From the NCBI GenBank assembly GCA_026874595.1, contig JAPPUL010000072.1, positions 124,001-188,000 of the forward strand: DNA of 64,000 nt. The letters are read 5' to 3'. Below the pieces are notes generated by a model. The model was not told the DNA's origin, did not search any database, and saw nothing but the letters and a program-made list of their open reading frames with translations. Positions 42,686-51,832 of the stretch are shown here, piece after piece. The first letter of the stretch is position 1. Each line of letters starts with the position of its first letter. Made by a program: the position numbers and the translations under genes. Source of the DNA: Sipunculus nudus. Lineage: Eukaryota; Annelida; Sipuncula; Golfingiida; Sipunculidae.

Positions 42686-43774
42686 TTAATCGCTTCTAGC
42701 TCTTCTAGCTCTTCTAGCTTGAACCCTTCTGTAATCAAAAAACTTTAATCCCTCTTCTTCCATTAGCTCCTGCTTGTAAATTATTAAGCTCTCAACTCCT
42801 GCAAGCCCCTTTACTAATTTAAAACCTTTATCAGCTCCAAGTAAAAATACTATTGTCGAGATTGCATCACTTTGTAAGGCACTATTACTTAAAGTCGAAA
42901 CGCTTAGAACTCCTAAAACTGGGTACCCCGTTTTAGGATCTATTATATGGTTTACCCGTTTTCCTTCTTGCGTTATCCGATACCTTGCATAATCGCCCGA
43001 TGTTGCCAGAGACTGATTATTTAATAGCACTTTGCCAAGATATTTTACTCCATATTCACTCTCTCGGGGGTTTTTTATGCCCACACGCCAAAATCCTCCC
43101 GATAGGCTCCTGCCCAATCCATATGTATCTCCTCCTATATTAAGCAAGCATGAGCTTATTCCGCGCCCTTTTAAATAACTTATTGCCTTGTCTATTATAT
43201 AGCCTTTTGCAAGGCCGCCTAAGCTTATTTTTAACCCCTTCTTTAAATATCTTATTTCATCTGCTCTTATCTCTATCTTTTTATAGTCTACAAGCTCTTT
43301 TGCTCTCCTTATAGCCTCCAAAGACGGCTGGCTCCTATCTTCTCTATCACCAGCATTCCAAAGACGGAGTAACGGATAAATACTTATATCAAAAGCACCT
43401 TCACTCAGTTTGGCGTACCTAAGTCCTTCCTTTATCACATAAAGTAGCTCCTTACTTACCTCATACCACTCTCCTGTACCCGCAACTGCGTTTAGTTTAC
43501 TAAGTTCACTACCTTTATCATAGGAACTGAATATTTTGCCAAGGCGTTTTACTTCTCCTTCAAAGCCTCGCAATATCCCTTTTGCATCCTGAGAACGTGT
43601 ATGTAATATCTTAAGTTCTACTTCTGTGCTTAGTAATTTACCCTTATACTCGCTTTGGATTAGATTATAATATTTATAGCTTATTAGCCACCATAATATA
43701 ATTATCCCAAACACGCCTATATATATTCTTCTACTATAGCTTTTTAGCTTATAGCTTTTTAGCTCTCTTCCCAT
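42686..43774 (-). CDS. apbE: FAD:protein FMN transferase
   Basis: ApbE attaches FMN covalently to threonine or serine of partner proteins such as NqrB/C or RnfD/G. The 362-residue protein has an N-terminal membrane anchor (about 18-38). SKLNAVAGTGEWYEVSKEL, AFDISIYPLLRLW, KISLGGLAKGYIIDKA, NIGGDTYGLG, and HIIDPKTGYPV with the metal-binding Asp/Thr region follow. It acts on the periplasmic side. The C-terminus ends in RRARRARRARS, encoded by a 9-bp tandem repeat (42707-42720) that overlaps the stop area. No Nqr/Rnf or urocanate-reductase-like target is in the window. Confidence 0.92.
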   Translation of the reverse strand: MGRELKSYKLKSYSRRIYIGVFGIIILWWLISYKYYNLIQSEYKGKLLSTEVELKILHTRSQDAKGILRGFEGEVKRLGKIFSSYDKGSELSKLNAVAGTGEWYEVSKELLYVIKEGLRYAKLSEGAFDISIYPLLRLWNAGDREDRSQPSLEAIRRAKELVDYKKIEIRADEIRYLKKGLKISLGGLAKGYIIDKAISYLKGRGISSCLLNIGGDTYGLGRSLSGGFWRVGIKNPRESEYGVKYLGKVLLNNQSLATSGDYARYRITQEGKRVNHIIDPKTGYPVLGVLSVSTLSNSALQSDAISTIVFLLGADKGFKLVKGLAGVESLIIYKQELMEEEGLKFFDYRRVQARRARRARSD

Positions 43775-43864
43775 CTATTTTGCTCTTTTTTGCCATCCCA
43801 TTCTCTTATCTTTTTTCAAGCCTTTTTTGGTCTTCTAGCATTATTATAGGATCTTATTTCATAT

Positions 43865-44092
43865 TCAAAACCAATTACTATCCTCTTGTCTGGATGGGCA
43901 TTTAATACTACCATAAGAACAATATACACAACAATCTTTTTCTAAGGGCTTTAGTATTTTATGACATGACTCACATTCATAAAAAATCCGGCATGCTGTA
44001 GTTGGCATTACCTCTTTTTTCTTACTCCCACAATAAGGACAGGTAATTATAGATTGTAAAACTTGTTTTGACATATCTCTTTTTTTATGCAT
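43865..44092 (-). CDS. Small cysteine-rich zinc-ribbon protein
   Basis: The 75-residue protein has a CPYCGSKKKEVMPTTAC half and a second set with YECESCHKIL, followed by DCCVYCSYGSIKCP. The CCVYCSYG motif is found in a family of small proteins often near metal- or mercury-resistance genes in other bacteria. The paired CxxC motifs suggest zinc or iron-sulfur binding. It may start at residue 7 (ATG 44074). It lies between apbE and the SDR pseudogene, same direction. Function unknown. Confidence 0.7.
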   Translation of the reverse strand: MHKKRDMSKQVLQSIITCPYCGSKKKEVMPTTACRIFYECESCHKILKPLEKDCCVYCSYGSIKCPSRQEDSNWF

Positions 44093-44144
44093 ATCTTATG
44101 AAAGTAGTTCTGGCTCTTTTGCTCTTTTGGCTTTGCTCTTGGGC

Positions 44145-44848
44145 TTAGCTTTTGGGCTTCTTAGGATTTAATGGCCTTAGCTCTATTTTACTTATAAGAC
44201 TCTCTTTACTCGTTTTTACTATGTCATATACTGTTTTCGCTACGTCTTTTGCACTTAACTTAAACCTTGCCTCCTCTCCTAAAAGCTCTTTTCCGCTAAA
44301 ACTTGTATTTACTGACCCAGGCATCACTATCGATACCTTTATGTTTTGATCCCGTAACTCAAGCATTAGGCATTCCGTAAAAACTTCGTTGCGCAGTATA
44401 ATCCTCCCCCTGCAAACGTATTTCTGCTTGCAAGGGAACCTATATTTATTATATTTCCTCCTCCTGTCTCCTCTATAACCCCTATAAGCCCTTGTGTTAA
44501 GTAAAATATCCCGCTCAGGTTCGTTCCTACTACTTTGTCCCATTCCTCGTAGCTTAAATCCTTAATTCCCTTGAATATTCCCACTCCCGCGTTGTTTACA
44601 AGTACTTTTAAGCCCAATCCCTCCCCTTTTATCTTTTCAACCAGACTCTTTACTGACTCTTTGTCTCCTATATCTAATTTGTACCCTTTTGCTAAAGACG
44701 CTCCAAGTCCCATATATTCTGCCTCAAGCTCCTTAAATCCACCCTCACCGCGACTCGTAAACAATATCCTATACCCTTCCTTTGCAAACTTTTTACACAC
44801 TTCCTTCCCTATACCCTTACTCCCGCCTGTTACTAGTATCGTTTCCAC
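44145..44848 (-). pseudogene. Short-chain dehydrogenase/reductase, broken by a small deletion
   Basis: The N-terminal frame (44366-44848, 160 codons) has VTGGSKGIGKEV (Rossmann motif), NNAGVGIF, NIGSLAS (catalytic serine) and the active-site YCATK, then ends after FLRNA. The C-terminal frame (open 44145-44543) continues with FTECLMLELRDQNIKVSIVMPGSVNTSF as SDRs do. At the junction (about 44379-44383) the usual five residues between KF and TE are missing. Two bases remain, consistent with loss of about 13 bp between T-runs. This is more than a homopolymer miscount, so the gene is probably inactive. It resembles 3-oxoacyl-reductase or sepiapterin-reductase-like SDRs. Confidence 0.75.
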
Positions 44849-44940
44849 TGCCTTTTTCCCTCCTCCATCTTTATTTCTTATTCTTTTATTGATTCTTTTA
44901 TTGATTCTTTTATTGCTTATACTATATCATTTATTTGGTT

Positions 44941-45762
44941 TTACTTGCTTGAAAACGTCTTTACTAATTGATATAACGGTATTATCTCTTCCAAAAGCGG
45001 CTTTAGCTCTTTAAGCGGTAATATGCTATCTTTATCTGATAACGATTTGCTTGGGTTTGGATGTACTTCTAAATATAAACCGCTTGCTCCTGCCGCTATT
45101 GCTGCTCTTGATAAGTGTTTTATATATTGTCTGCCATCCACTTTGCTCGATTTTATACTATGGGTCCCGTCGTAAAGCACCGGCGCGTGTTTTGTCATTA
45201 TCGCTATCCCTCTAAAGTCATTCACTAAATCCCCATATCCAAAACTTGTCCCTCGTTCTGTTATCATATATTTTGTGTTCTTCTGATTTCTTATCTTTTC
45301 AAGCACATCTTCCATTTCGTAGGGAGACATGAATTGCCCCTTCTTTACATTTATTATCTTTTGTGTGCGGGCTGCTTTTTCTATTAACTCCGTTTGTCGA
45401 CACAAAAAGGCCGGTATCTGTACAAAATCTACCACCTTCCCTACATCGTCTATTTCCTCTTCTTTATGCACGTCTGTTAATATCGGTATGTTTAATTCTC
45501 GTCTTATACTATGCAGTATCGCAAGTCCCATCTTTAAGCCCACTCCCCTATATGATTCCGCTTTGCTCCTGTTTGATTTGCTGTAGGACCCTTTGAATAC
45601 AAATGGTAACGAAAGCCCCTTACAGATCTCTAAAAGCTCTCCTGCTATATCTTCTGTCTCGCCTGCTTCTCGTATTACGCAAGGACCTACTACCAATATG
45701 AATTTTGGCTCCGTTGTACGTATTACGTTCCTTACTCCCAGCTTCTCAAGCCAATTTATCAA
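44941..45762 (-). CDS. kdsA: 3-deoxy-8-phosphooctulonate synthase
   Basis: KdsA condenses arabinose 5-phosphate with PEP to Kdo 8-phosphate for LPS inner core. The 273-residue TIM-barrel protein has LVVGPCVIREAGET, FVFKGSYSKSNRSK, ILTDVHKEEE, DFVQIPAFLCRQTEL, NVKKGQFMSPYEM, TERGTSFGYGDLVNDFR and the C-terminal LYLEVHPNPSKSLSDKDS. These are the core KdsA signatures; NVKKGQ with Cys in PCV suggests the metal-dependent type (inference). It supports LPS together with the LptD-like gene. It is not clustered with other kds genes. Confidence 0.95.
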   Translation of the reverse strand: MINWLEKLGVRNVIRTTEPKFILVVGPCVIREAGETEDIAGELLEICKGLSLPFVFKGSYSKSNRSKAESYRGVGLKMGLAILHSIRRELNIPILTDVHKEEEIDDVGKVVDFVQIPAFLCRQTELIEKAARTQKIINVKKGQFMSPYEMEDVLEKIRNQKNTKYMITERGTSFGYGDLVNDFRGIAIMTKHAPVLYDGTHSIKSSKVDGRQYIKHLSRAAIAAGASGLYLEVHPNPSKSLSDKDSILPLKELKPLLEEIIPLYQLVKTFSSK

Positions 45763-45817
45763 CCTCTTTTACCTCTTTTTTTTACCTCTTTTTTTAAAAC
45801 TATAATTTATTATCCCT

Positions 45818-46306
45818 TTATTCGTCTAGCAATGACTTTATTCCTACTTCAAGCCCTATATCCATATGCCCTCTAAATTTAAGCTTTAACTTTATCTTTT
45901 TTCCTAATTCAAAATATTCCTTCTCTATCCCCATAAACATTATATGATATCCACCAGGCTTTAATTCTACTCGCCCGTCTTGTCCACTTTCCCGCTTCGG
46001 TACCAAAATACTCTCAACTCGTCTCATCCGCATCATCCCTCCTGAATTCTGCATCTCGTGTAGTTCTACCGCCTTACACACTACTTGCGGATAGACCTCA
46101 ACTCCTATTAGCTTTATGTCTTTATCCGTACTATTGAATATCGTCATATAACCCGCACTAACAGGCACCTCCCCTCGACTGTTCCTTATCCATTCCCCCT
46201 CTATTTTAATCCCCGCTCCTTTAGCAACCTCACCACCATATAAACTTTCTAAACTTAATAATATCATAAAACTTAATAACACTATCTTTAAGCCCTTTTT
46301 TGCCAT
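45818..46306 (-). CDS. PCu(A)C periplasmic copper chaperone
   Basis: The 162-residue protein has a signal peptide (cleavage probably after LYG, about residue 24), then IEGEWIRNSRGEVPVSAGYMTIFN. Its copper ligands follow in order: HEMQNSGGMMRM and GGYHIMFMG, the H-x-M ... M ... H-x-M pattern of PCu(A)C. It binds Cu(I) in the periplasm and passes it to CuA of cytochrome oxidase, often through Sco. A Sco protein is encoded at 27356, though not adjacent. It lies upstream of kdsA in the same direction. Confidence 0.9.
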   Translation of the reverse strand: MAKKGLKIVLLSFMILLSLESLYGGEVAKGAGIKIEGEWIRNSRGEVPVSAGYMTIFNSTDKDIKLIGVEVYPQVVCKAVELHEMQNSGGMMRMRRVESILVPKRESGQDGRVELKPGGYHIMFMGIEKEYFELGKKIKLKLKFRGHMDIGLEVGIKSLLDE

Positions 46307-46511
46307 TCCTCTCCTCTTCCTTTATTACCATAATAGATTTCGTACATTGTAGCCCTAGGCTCATCATTAACTTTATCTAGTATAATATATTATTGGGACT
46401 TTGTATATTATTTATTCAACTTTTGTCGATTGTTTATATTCTTTGGCTGGTTTGCTTTAGTATATCCCTAACTATCCCTTTTTCATAAAGAATACTCTAC
46501 AAAAACTCTCC

Positions 46512-46739
46512 CTAAAAGCCGCCTCGCCCGCCTCGCCCGCCATTCTCTCCTTCCTCCCCCTCTACTCCCCCCCAACCCTTCTTAAAACATGCTGAGTACA
46601 TGTTTATCCACTCCATTGCAGCCTGCTGGAAGCCTATATCATGGCACCTTTTCTCGCTCTCTATCCATTTATACTTATTTATTTCCTCTATCTGTGCAAG
46701 CAAAAACTTTTGTAACTCATTTTCTCCGACACTTGACAT
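46512..46739 (-). CDS. Small conserved-looking hypothetical protein with Gly-rich tail
   Basis: The 75 residues split into a helical part (LLAQIEEINKYKWIESEKRCHDIGFQQAAMEWINMYS) and a tail EGEEGENGGRGGRGGF coded by 9-bp repeats. The helical part, with its E-x3-KYKW-x2-SEK-x5-GFQxAxxEWI pattern, looks like a real conserved domain, but I cannot name it. No signal peptide. AAGAAG is the only ribosome-binding-like sequence. It stands alone before a 323-bp repeat-filled gap. Confidence 0.55.
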   Translation of the reverse strand: MSSVGENELQKFLLAQIEEINKYKWIESEKRCHDIGFQQAAMEWINMYSACFKKGWGGVEGEEGENGGRGGRGGF

Positions 46740-46770
46740 CTTCTTGCTTCTCTCTTTATTATTCTTTTTC

Positions 46771-46841
46771 CTACCCCCTTATCCTACCCCCTTATCCTAC
46801 CCCCTTATCCTTCTCCCTTATCCTGCCCCCTGCCCCTTATC
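46771..46841. repeat. 13-bp minisatellite, about 5 copies
   Basis: Copies of ctacccccttatc (46771-46809, exact three) then two variant copies. Part of the gene-free stretch 46740-47062. Confidence 0.92.
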
Positions 46842-46937
46842 CTGAACCCATACACTTGCTTACAATAATACTTCCTTTTTCTATTTTTTTCATACTTTTT
46901 TTAATAACACCACGTTTTTTCTCTAAGTCTTTATTCT

Positions 46938-47028
46938 TTCTAATTGTTACTTCTAATTGTTACTTCTAATTGTTACTTCTAATTGCTGCTTCTAATTGTT
47001 ACTTCTAATTGCTGCTTCTAATTGTTAC
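46938..47028. repeat. 13-bp minisatellite, 7 copies
   Basis: Seven head-to-tail units of ttctaattgttac, with units 4 and 6 reading ttctaattgctgc. The remainder of 46740-47062 shows no gene. Confidence 0.95.
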
Positions 47029-47062
47029 TTTCGCCATAAGCACTCTAAAACCCATCTTTATT

Positions 47063-47662
47063 TTACCCTCCTACTTCGCTTCTACTTATTCCAAAACTTT
47101 TACTTACTATCTCAAAATCATTCATTGGTACCACCTTCGGATTATATGCAAAGTTTATTATATACCCTGTCCCTTTGTGTGCAAAGAAATAAACCAGCAT
47201 CACTATTTTATAATCCTTTCCATCCTCTTTAAAGATTAGCTTATTATAATAAGCGCCCACTTTTACCCTTTTACTACCTTCACGTATATTTATTGCCTTC
47301 TTTTCTCTCTCTGACTTATCCAACACCAAATTAAACTCTTCCATCTGATTCTTTATCACTTCCATATAATCTAATCTTAGATCCTCCCCCATAACCCCAT
47401 TTACAATCTGTACCGATATCCTGCTATTCTCTCCCTTCATAAATATATTTACATGCGTTTTCTTCTCTTCCGTCTTTATGTCATATCCAGATGGATAGTT
47501 AAAACTTACTCCATATCTTCCAAATTTACTATATCCTCCTCCTCCTGCTTTAGACACACCTTCTTCCGGACGTGTCTTAGAATCTACACATCCAAAACTA
47601 AATCCCAATACTAAAATCAAGTAAATTTGCAATAATACCTTTTCTCTTCTCTTTATTTTCAT
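47063..47662 (-). CDS. Hypothetical lipoprotein with PsbP/DcrB-like domain
   Basis: The 199-residue protein starts with a basic and hydrophobic signal ending in FSFGC (Cys about 25), so it is likely a lipoprotein. After a Gly-rich linker, YGVSFNYPSGYDIK, then IRISVQ-like strands, KVGAYYNKLIFKEDGKDYKIVML and TGYIINFAYNPK give the pattern of a PsbP/Mog1/DcrB-type alpha-beta sandwich. Family members are envelope proteins with varied or unknown roles. It is downstream of the MMPL exporter in the same direction. Function unknown. Confidence 0.65.
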   Translation of the reverse strand: MKIKRREKVLLQIYLILVLGFSFGCVDSKTRPEEGVSKAGGGGYSKFGRYGVSFNYPSGYDIKTEEKKTHVNIFMKGENSRISVQIVNGVMGEDLRLDYMEVIKNQMEEFNLVLDKSEREKKAINIREGSKRVKVGAYYNKLIFKEDGKDYKIVMLVYFFAHKGTGYIINFAYNPKVVPMNDFEIVSKSFGISRSEVGG

Positions 47663-47854
47663 ATCTGTTTCCTACCTCTTCTCCCGTGCCTTTTTGTCTT
47701 TATTTCCATTCTATATCGTCCTTCACTCCATTTTTAATAACTCTTTATATTATTTATATTATCTCTTTAATCTCTTATTTCTTTAATCTCTTAACTCCAT
47801 TCCCGATTCTTAAGCACTTTTTCTCATACTTAAAAACATTTTGCAAAATAAACT

Positions 47855-50767
47855 CTATACTCGATTCTTATTAAGAAATAAATGCCCTATCCCTACAAAC
47901 AAATATACCAACATCCACAATAAAAGCACTATAATGAAACTCTCATGCCATCTGCTTTCCAATAACAGATATAATAAAACTACATTCACTATTACCACAA
48001 CATGTATCATCAATATTTCCTCAAGACCACCTCTTATAACCAATCCCTTCATCCCAAGCCCCTCCTTGTCTACACCCAAAAACCATCCTCTGCTCATGAA
48101 TTCTATCTCTAACCAGCTAAATATATAATTATACCCCAGCAATAGCAAAACCATTTGTAGTACATAATTTATATAATTATACTTAACTCCTGTAAGCTCC
48201 TGTAACCCAAGCTGCAACAAGCTTATAAATAAAAATAATATTATCAACAAAATACCCTCTTTAACCCTTCTACCAAATAAAAACAACAAAAATAATAACA
48301 CTTGCCCATACCAAAACCACTTTATACTACCTTCCAATACCTTCTCCATCCCCTCCTCCAATAATAACCTTTTACTTATATGTTCAAAACCTATCCCCTC
48401 TAGATTCTTCAATAGCTCTACTTCTTTTTCCCTTAATCCTACCTCCTTAAATCCACTCGCTTGCCCCCATACTCCCATAAAACGTATCAGCTCCCCTCTC
48501 CCTTCATTTATATATCGCCTCCGTATATCTACATCCAGACTCTCATAAGTTAAAAGCTCCATATCTTCTAAAAGCCTCATAACCCCTCCCTCCATCGCTT
48601 TCTTAAAAGATTTACTAAGCCTAATTAACACTAAATCATCTCCCAGCAAAACTAGCATGTCCTCAACCAATTCCCCAACCTCCACTATATCATCCCGTAA
48701 CTTTTTTAACTTCTCATCATTGCCCACCCCTAATTCCCTACTAACTACCTCTTCCGTCCTCCCTATAAGCCCGCTTATAACACCCTTAATAGCTTCTAAC
48801 CCCTCCTCCCCTTCTAGCACAAATCCAACCCCGCCCTTCTCCCCACCTTCTAAAAAATTCTTAAGCTCTTGAGTTTTTGATAAATTTATACTCTGTAACC
48901 CCTCATTCGGTAAATAAGAGCTTATGCTATCTAACATATATTCACCAGCTCCACCCTCTAAACCCCATCCCTTAAATACTTCTACTCCAAAACCTCCACC
49001 CTCTACCATACCCTCCCTTAGCAAATACTCAACCTCTCCTATCTTAAATCTATCCTCCAATATCTTTGCCGCCTCTCCTTCTACTCCTACTCTACCTCCA
49101 CCCTCCCACAACATAACTCTATCTCCTAAACCCTTATATCTCTCCTCTCCTTTGTTTAGCAAATACCATAGCAACACCAGGATTAACAATAATATCAATA
49201 GCATATTAAATAATCTAAATCCCGATAATCCTACTCCTTTCTCCCCTTTCTCTCCCTTCTCTCCCTTCTCTGCCTTCTCTGCCTTCTCAGCCTTCTCTGC
49301 CCCTAAAAACCTCCCACATACCTTAGTTATCAAATCCTCGCCCCCTCTAGCGCTTCCTAAACCCCATATTAATCTCCTCCTTAAGCCAAATTTATCAACT
49401 AATATGTGTAGGGAGGGTAAGTAGATTAGCACCAAAACCATATTTAACAAAAGTCCACAAAATACAAGCATGCCAAGCTCTTTAAGTACTTCACTCCCTT
49501 GCTCCAATAACAAAAGATAAAATCCACATAAGGAAATACTAAATAACATAAAGCTCTTTCCCTTATACTTTAGCAACCTCTCAAGTGTCGCTCGTAAACC
49601 CCCAACCCTTTTACGTTGCTTCTCATACTCTATGCTAATACGTAATCCCGTTACATAACTATATAGGTTTAATACCAAAATCACTAAGACTCCAACCACG
49701 TCTAGCTCCTCCAATAGCTCTTTTGTTATATATAGCATATATACTAAAAGTTGTACTTGACTTGAAATGACATATAAAGCCCACCCTCTAAACCCTCTCC
49801 ACAAAACTATATTTAATAGAAATATTAATTCTAGTAACAAAAAAATGACCAAAGGATTATAACTCGTTAGCTTACCATCCTCTCCATAATATCCACGTGC
49901 TCCATCGCTATATATTTTAAGCCCTTCCACTTCCTTTGACTCTGCCTTTACATAATTTAGCACCTTCTCTATCTGATTCCTACCCTCATGCCTATCTATT
50001 ATATGTACCCCCACACGCAAAAGTAAATAATCTCCAAAAACTCCCACTTCTAATCGCTCCCCAAATAATGCCACCTCCGCAAGCTCTTCTCCTGCCTCCT
50101 CTGACGATATGCCTTCTGGCTCCTCTATATATTCTAGAAGTATTAGTAATAGCCGCCTAACCCGTTTAAGCTCCTCATATATCCCTATCTCAAACCTCCC
50201 CATTCCTACTCCATTATAAAGACCCTCCTCATAAGATGTATAACTTTTTAAATACTCAAAAAAACCCCTCGGCTTGTATACTTCTACCGCTTTATCCACA
50301 TATTCTTTGTCCCATACCTTAAATCCATGTCGCCTTAGAAATTCCAAATCCTTTTTATATATATTTACCTCCTTTATGATTTCTTTAAACTCTTTTGCTT
50401 GCTTAAGCTTTTCTACTATATCATAACCATATGATTCCACACTCCTCCTGACCCCTGAGATTATTATATATATATCAGACTCACTTGCGTACTCCTTTAA
50501 TATCTTTTCATACTTTCCTTCTCCTTCTCTTCCATACACCACATAAAGACCCTCTTCTACCCATACCCCCCTCTCTAATAACAAAAAACTGCATAATACA
50601 AATCCCAACAGAAATATCATCACTATAAGTTTATTATATCTAAATATTATCTTACCTAGAAAACCCGTTTGTCCCAACTCCCTCTTAATTTCTTCCATAC
50701 TCTCTCTTGCTCGCTTAATACAATTAATAAAACCCTTTAAACCCTTTTGGACTTCTCTTTTTTTCAC
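47855..50767 (-). CDS. RND-superfamily (HAE3/MMPL-like) membrane exporter
   Basis: The 970-residue protein has the duplicated RND plan: TM1 (about 38-58), a large periplasmic domain, a six-helix block (about 300-470), a cytoplasmic/linker region, TM7 (about 520-540), a second periplasmic domain and a second block (about 795-960). Motifs are weak, as in lipid- or hopanoid-type HAE3 proteins. The linker has KAEKAEKAEKGEKGEKGEKG coded by a 9-bp repeat (49234-49304). It may export lipids or other hydrophobic cargo using the proton gradient. No membrane-fusion or outer-membrane partner is adjacent. Start is GTG 50767. Confidence 0.75.
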   Translation of the reverse strand: MKKREVQKGLKGFINCIKRARESMEEIKRELGQTGFLGKIIFRYNKLIVMIFLLGFVLCSFLLLERGVWVEEGLYVVYGREGEGKYEKILKEYASESDIYIIISGVRRSVESYGYDIVEKLKQAKEFKEIIKEVNIYKKDLEFLRRHGFKVWDKEYVDKAVEVYKPRGFFEYLKSYTSYEEGLYNGVGMGRFEIGIYEELKRVRRLLLILLEYIEEPEGISSEEAGEELAEVALFGERLEVGVFGDYLLLRVGVHIIDRHEGRNQIEKVLNYVKAESKEVEGLKIYSDGARGYYGEDGKLTSYNPLVIFLLLELIFLLNIVLWRGFRGWALYVISSQVQLLVYMLYITKELLEELDVVGVLVILVLNLYSYVTGLRISIEYEKQRKRVGGLRATLERLLKYKGKSFMLFSISLCGFYLLLLEQGSEVLKELGMLVFCGLLLNMVLVLIYLPSLHILVDKFGLRRRLIWGLGSARGGEDLITKVCGRFLGAEKAEKAEKAEKGEKGEKGEKGVGLSGFRLFNMLLILLLILVLLWYLLNKGEERYKGLGDRVMLWEGGGRVGVEGEAAKILEDRFKIGEVEYLLREGMVEGGGFGVEVFKGWGLEGGAGEYMLDSISSYLPNEGLQSINLSKTQELKNFLEGGEKGGVGFVLEGEEGLEAIKGVISGLIGRTEEVVSRELGVGNDEKLKKLRDDIVEVGELVEDMLVLLGDDLVLIRLSKSFKKAMEGGVMRLLEDMELLTYESLDVDIRRRYINEGRGELIRFMGVWGQASGFKEVGLREKEVELLKNLEGIGFEHISKRLLLEEGMEKVLEGSIKWFWYGQVLLFLLFLFGRRVKEGILLIILFLFISLLQLGLQELTGVKYNYINYVLQMVLLLLGYNYIFSWLEIEFMSRGWFLGVDKEGLGMKGLVIRGGLEEILMIHVVVIVNVVLLYLLLESRWHESFIIVLLLWMLVYLFVGIGHLFLNKNRV

Positions 50768-50890
50768 CCTCTCATTTTTACTTTCTTTTTACTTTCTTTT
50801 TACTTTCTTACTATATTTATAGCATCTGGTTTTTGCTATCTTCTTTATTATTTTAAAGAACAAGACTATTTTGTTTAGCTGGTCCTTTTT

Positions 50891-51769
50891 ATGCACTCTA
50901 GTACTACCTTTAACCCGGATGCTACCTCGTTTGCAGACTTTAATGCTTTTGCAAAAAGAAAACTCGACGCTTATCCTCTCAACCTGCAAAAACTCTTCGT
51001 AGATATTAAACCCCATCACTCCCCCTATCTATACAAAAACCAAATACTTAAACTAATTCGTTCTTATAACTTTGCTCTTTTTAATTCAACTCATTCTCCT
51101 CATGACGTTATTAGCTCTTTGGAAAACTCCCTAAACCTACACTCCATTGACTTCTCTGTTCAAAATAACTCCGGCATATCTTCTATTCAACATGTTCCTC
51201 TTAAAAAGAATTCTAAGAAAAACTGTTCCGATAAAACTTATATCCCATACACCGATAGAGCCATAAATTGGCACACCGACGGCTACTACAACCAAAATCC
51301 TGTCAGATCAATTATTCTATACTGTGAGGAACCTTCTATACAGGGAGGCGAGAATAAATTACTTGACCACGAGATCGCTTACATCCTACTTCGACAGCAG
51401 AACATAAACTTTATTAAGGTTCTTATGCAAAACGATGTTATGACCATACCTGCAAATCTAAATCAGCACAATACCATAATTCGACAGGCTATTTCTACTC
51501 CCGTCTTCTCCATTATTCAAAATACTTTGCATATGAGATTTACTAAACGTAAGCTTAATATCACTTGGAAACAATCTTCTTTACTTTCTGAGGCTCTGCA
51601 CGCTCTTGACGAAATCTTACTCTCTTCCCCTTATGTAGTTTCTCTTACCCTTAAGGCTGGGCAGGGAATCGTTTGTAACAACATCTTACACAAACGTTCG
51701 GCTTTCGTCAATGATACATCTTCTATGCGGAAATTTAAACGTAGCCGATACCTTTCATATATTTATTAA
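50891..51769 (+). CDS. TauD/TfdA-like Fe(II)/2-oxoglutarate dioxygenase
   Basis: The 292-residue protein has the HxD iron motif in NWHTDGYY (His128, Asp130), RSIILYCEEPSIQGGENKLLDHE, and the distal His267 in GIVCNNILHKRSAF with C-terminal arginines near RSRYLSYIY. This is the jelly-roll order of TauD-like oxygenases that hydroxylate small substrates using 2-oxoglutarate and O2. The substrate is unknown. Oxygen use agrees with an aerobic lifestyle. It is a lone rightward gene; its stop codon lies in a 12-bp tandem repeat. Confidence 0.82.
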   Translation: MHSSTTFNPDATSFADFNAFAKRKLDAYPLNLQKLFVDIKPHHSPYLYKNQILKLIRSYNFALFNSTHSPHDVISSLENSLNLHSIDFSVQNNSGISSIQHVPLKKNSKKNCSDKTYIPYTDRAINWHTDGYYNQNPVRSIILYCEEPSIQGGENKLLDHEIAYILLRQQNINFIKVLMQNDVMTIPANLNQHNTIIRQAISTPVFSIIQNTLHMRFTKRKLNITWKQSSLLSEALHALDEILLSSPYVVSLTLKAGQGIVCNNILHKRSAFVNDTSSMRKFKRSRYLSYIY

Positions 51770-51794
51770 CTTATTTATTAACTTATTTATTAAC
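51759..51794. repeat. 12-bp tandem repeat (3 copies) over the dioxygenase stop codon
   Basis: ttatttattaac is repeated (first unit starts atat); the stop codon (51767-51769) is in the first unit. Confidence 0.92.
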
Positions 51795-51832
51795 TCAATT
51801 ACTTAAACTCTAAAAAGCCATACCACAGCCAC

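Noticed and set aside
44145-44848. Programmed ribosomal frameshift in the SDR gene
   Set aside because: Conserved residues are missing at the junction, and the T5 tract has no downstream stem or internal Shine-Dalgarno; a deletion explains it better.
46771-47028. Regular repeats that might be a CRISPR array
   Set aside because: Units are 13 bp and directly abutting, with no spacers and no cas genes nearby.
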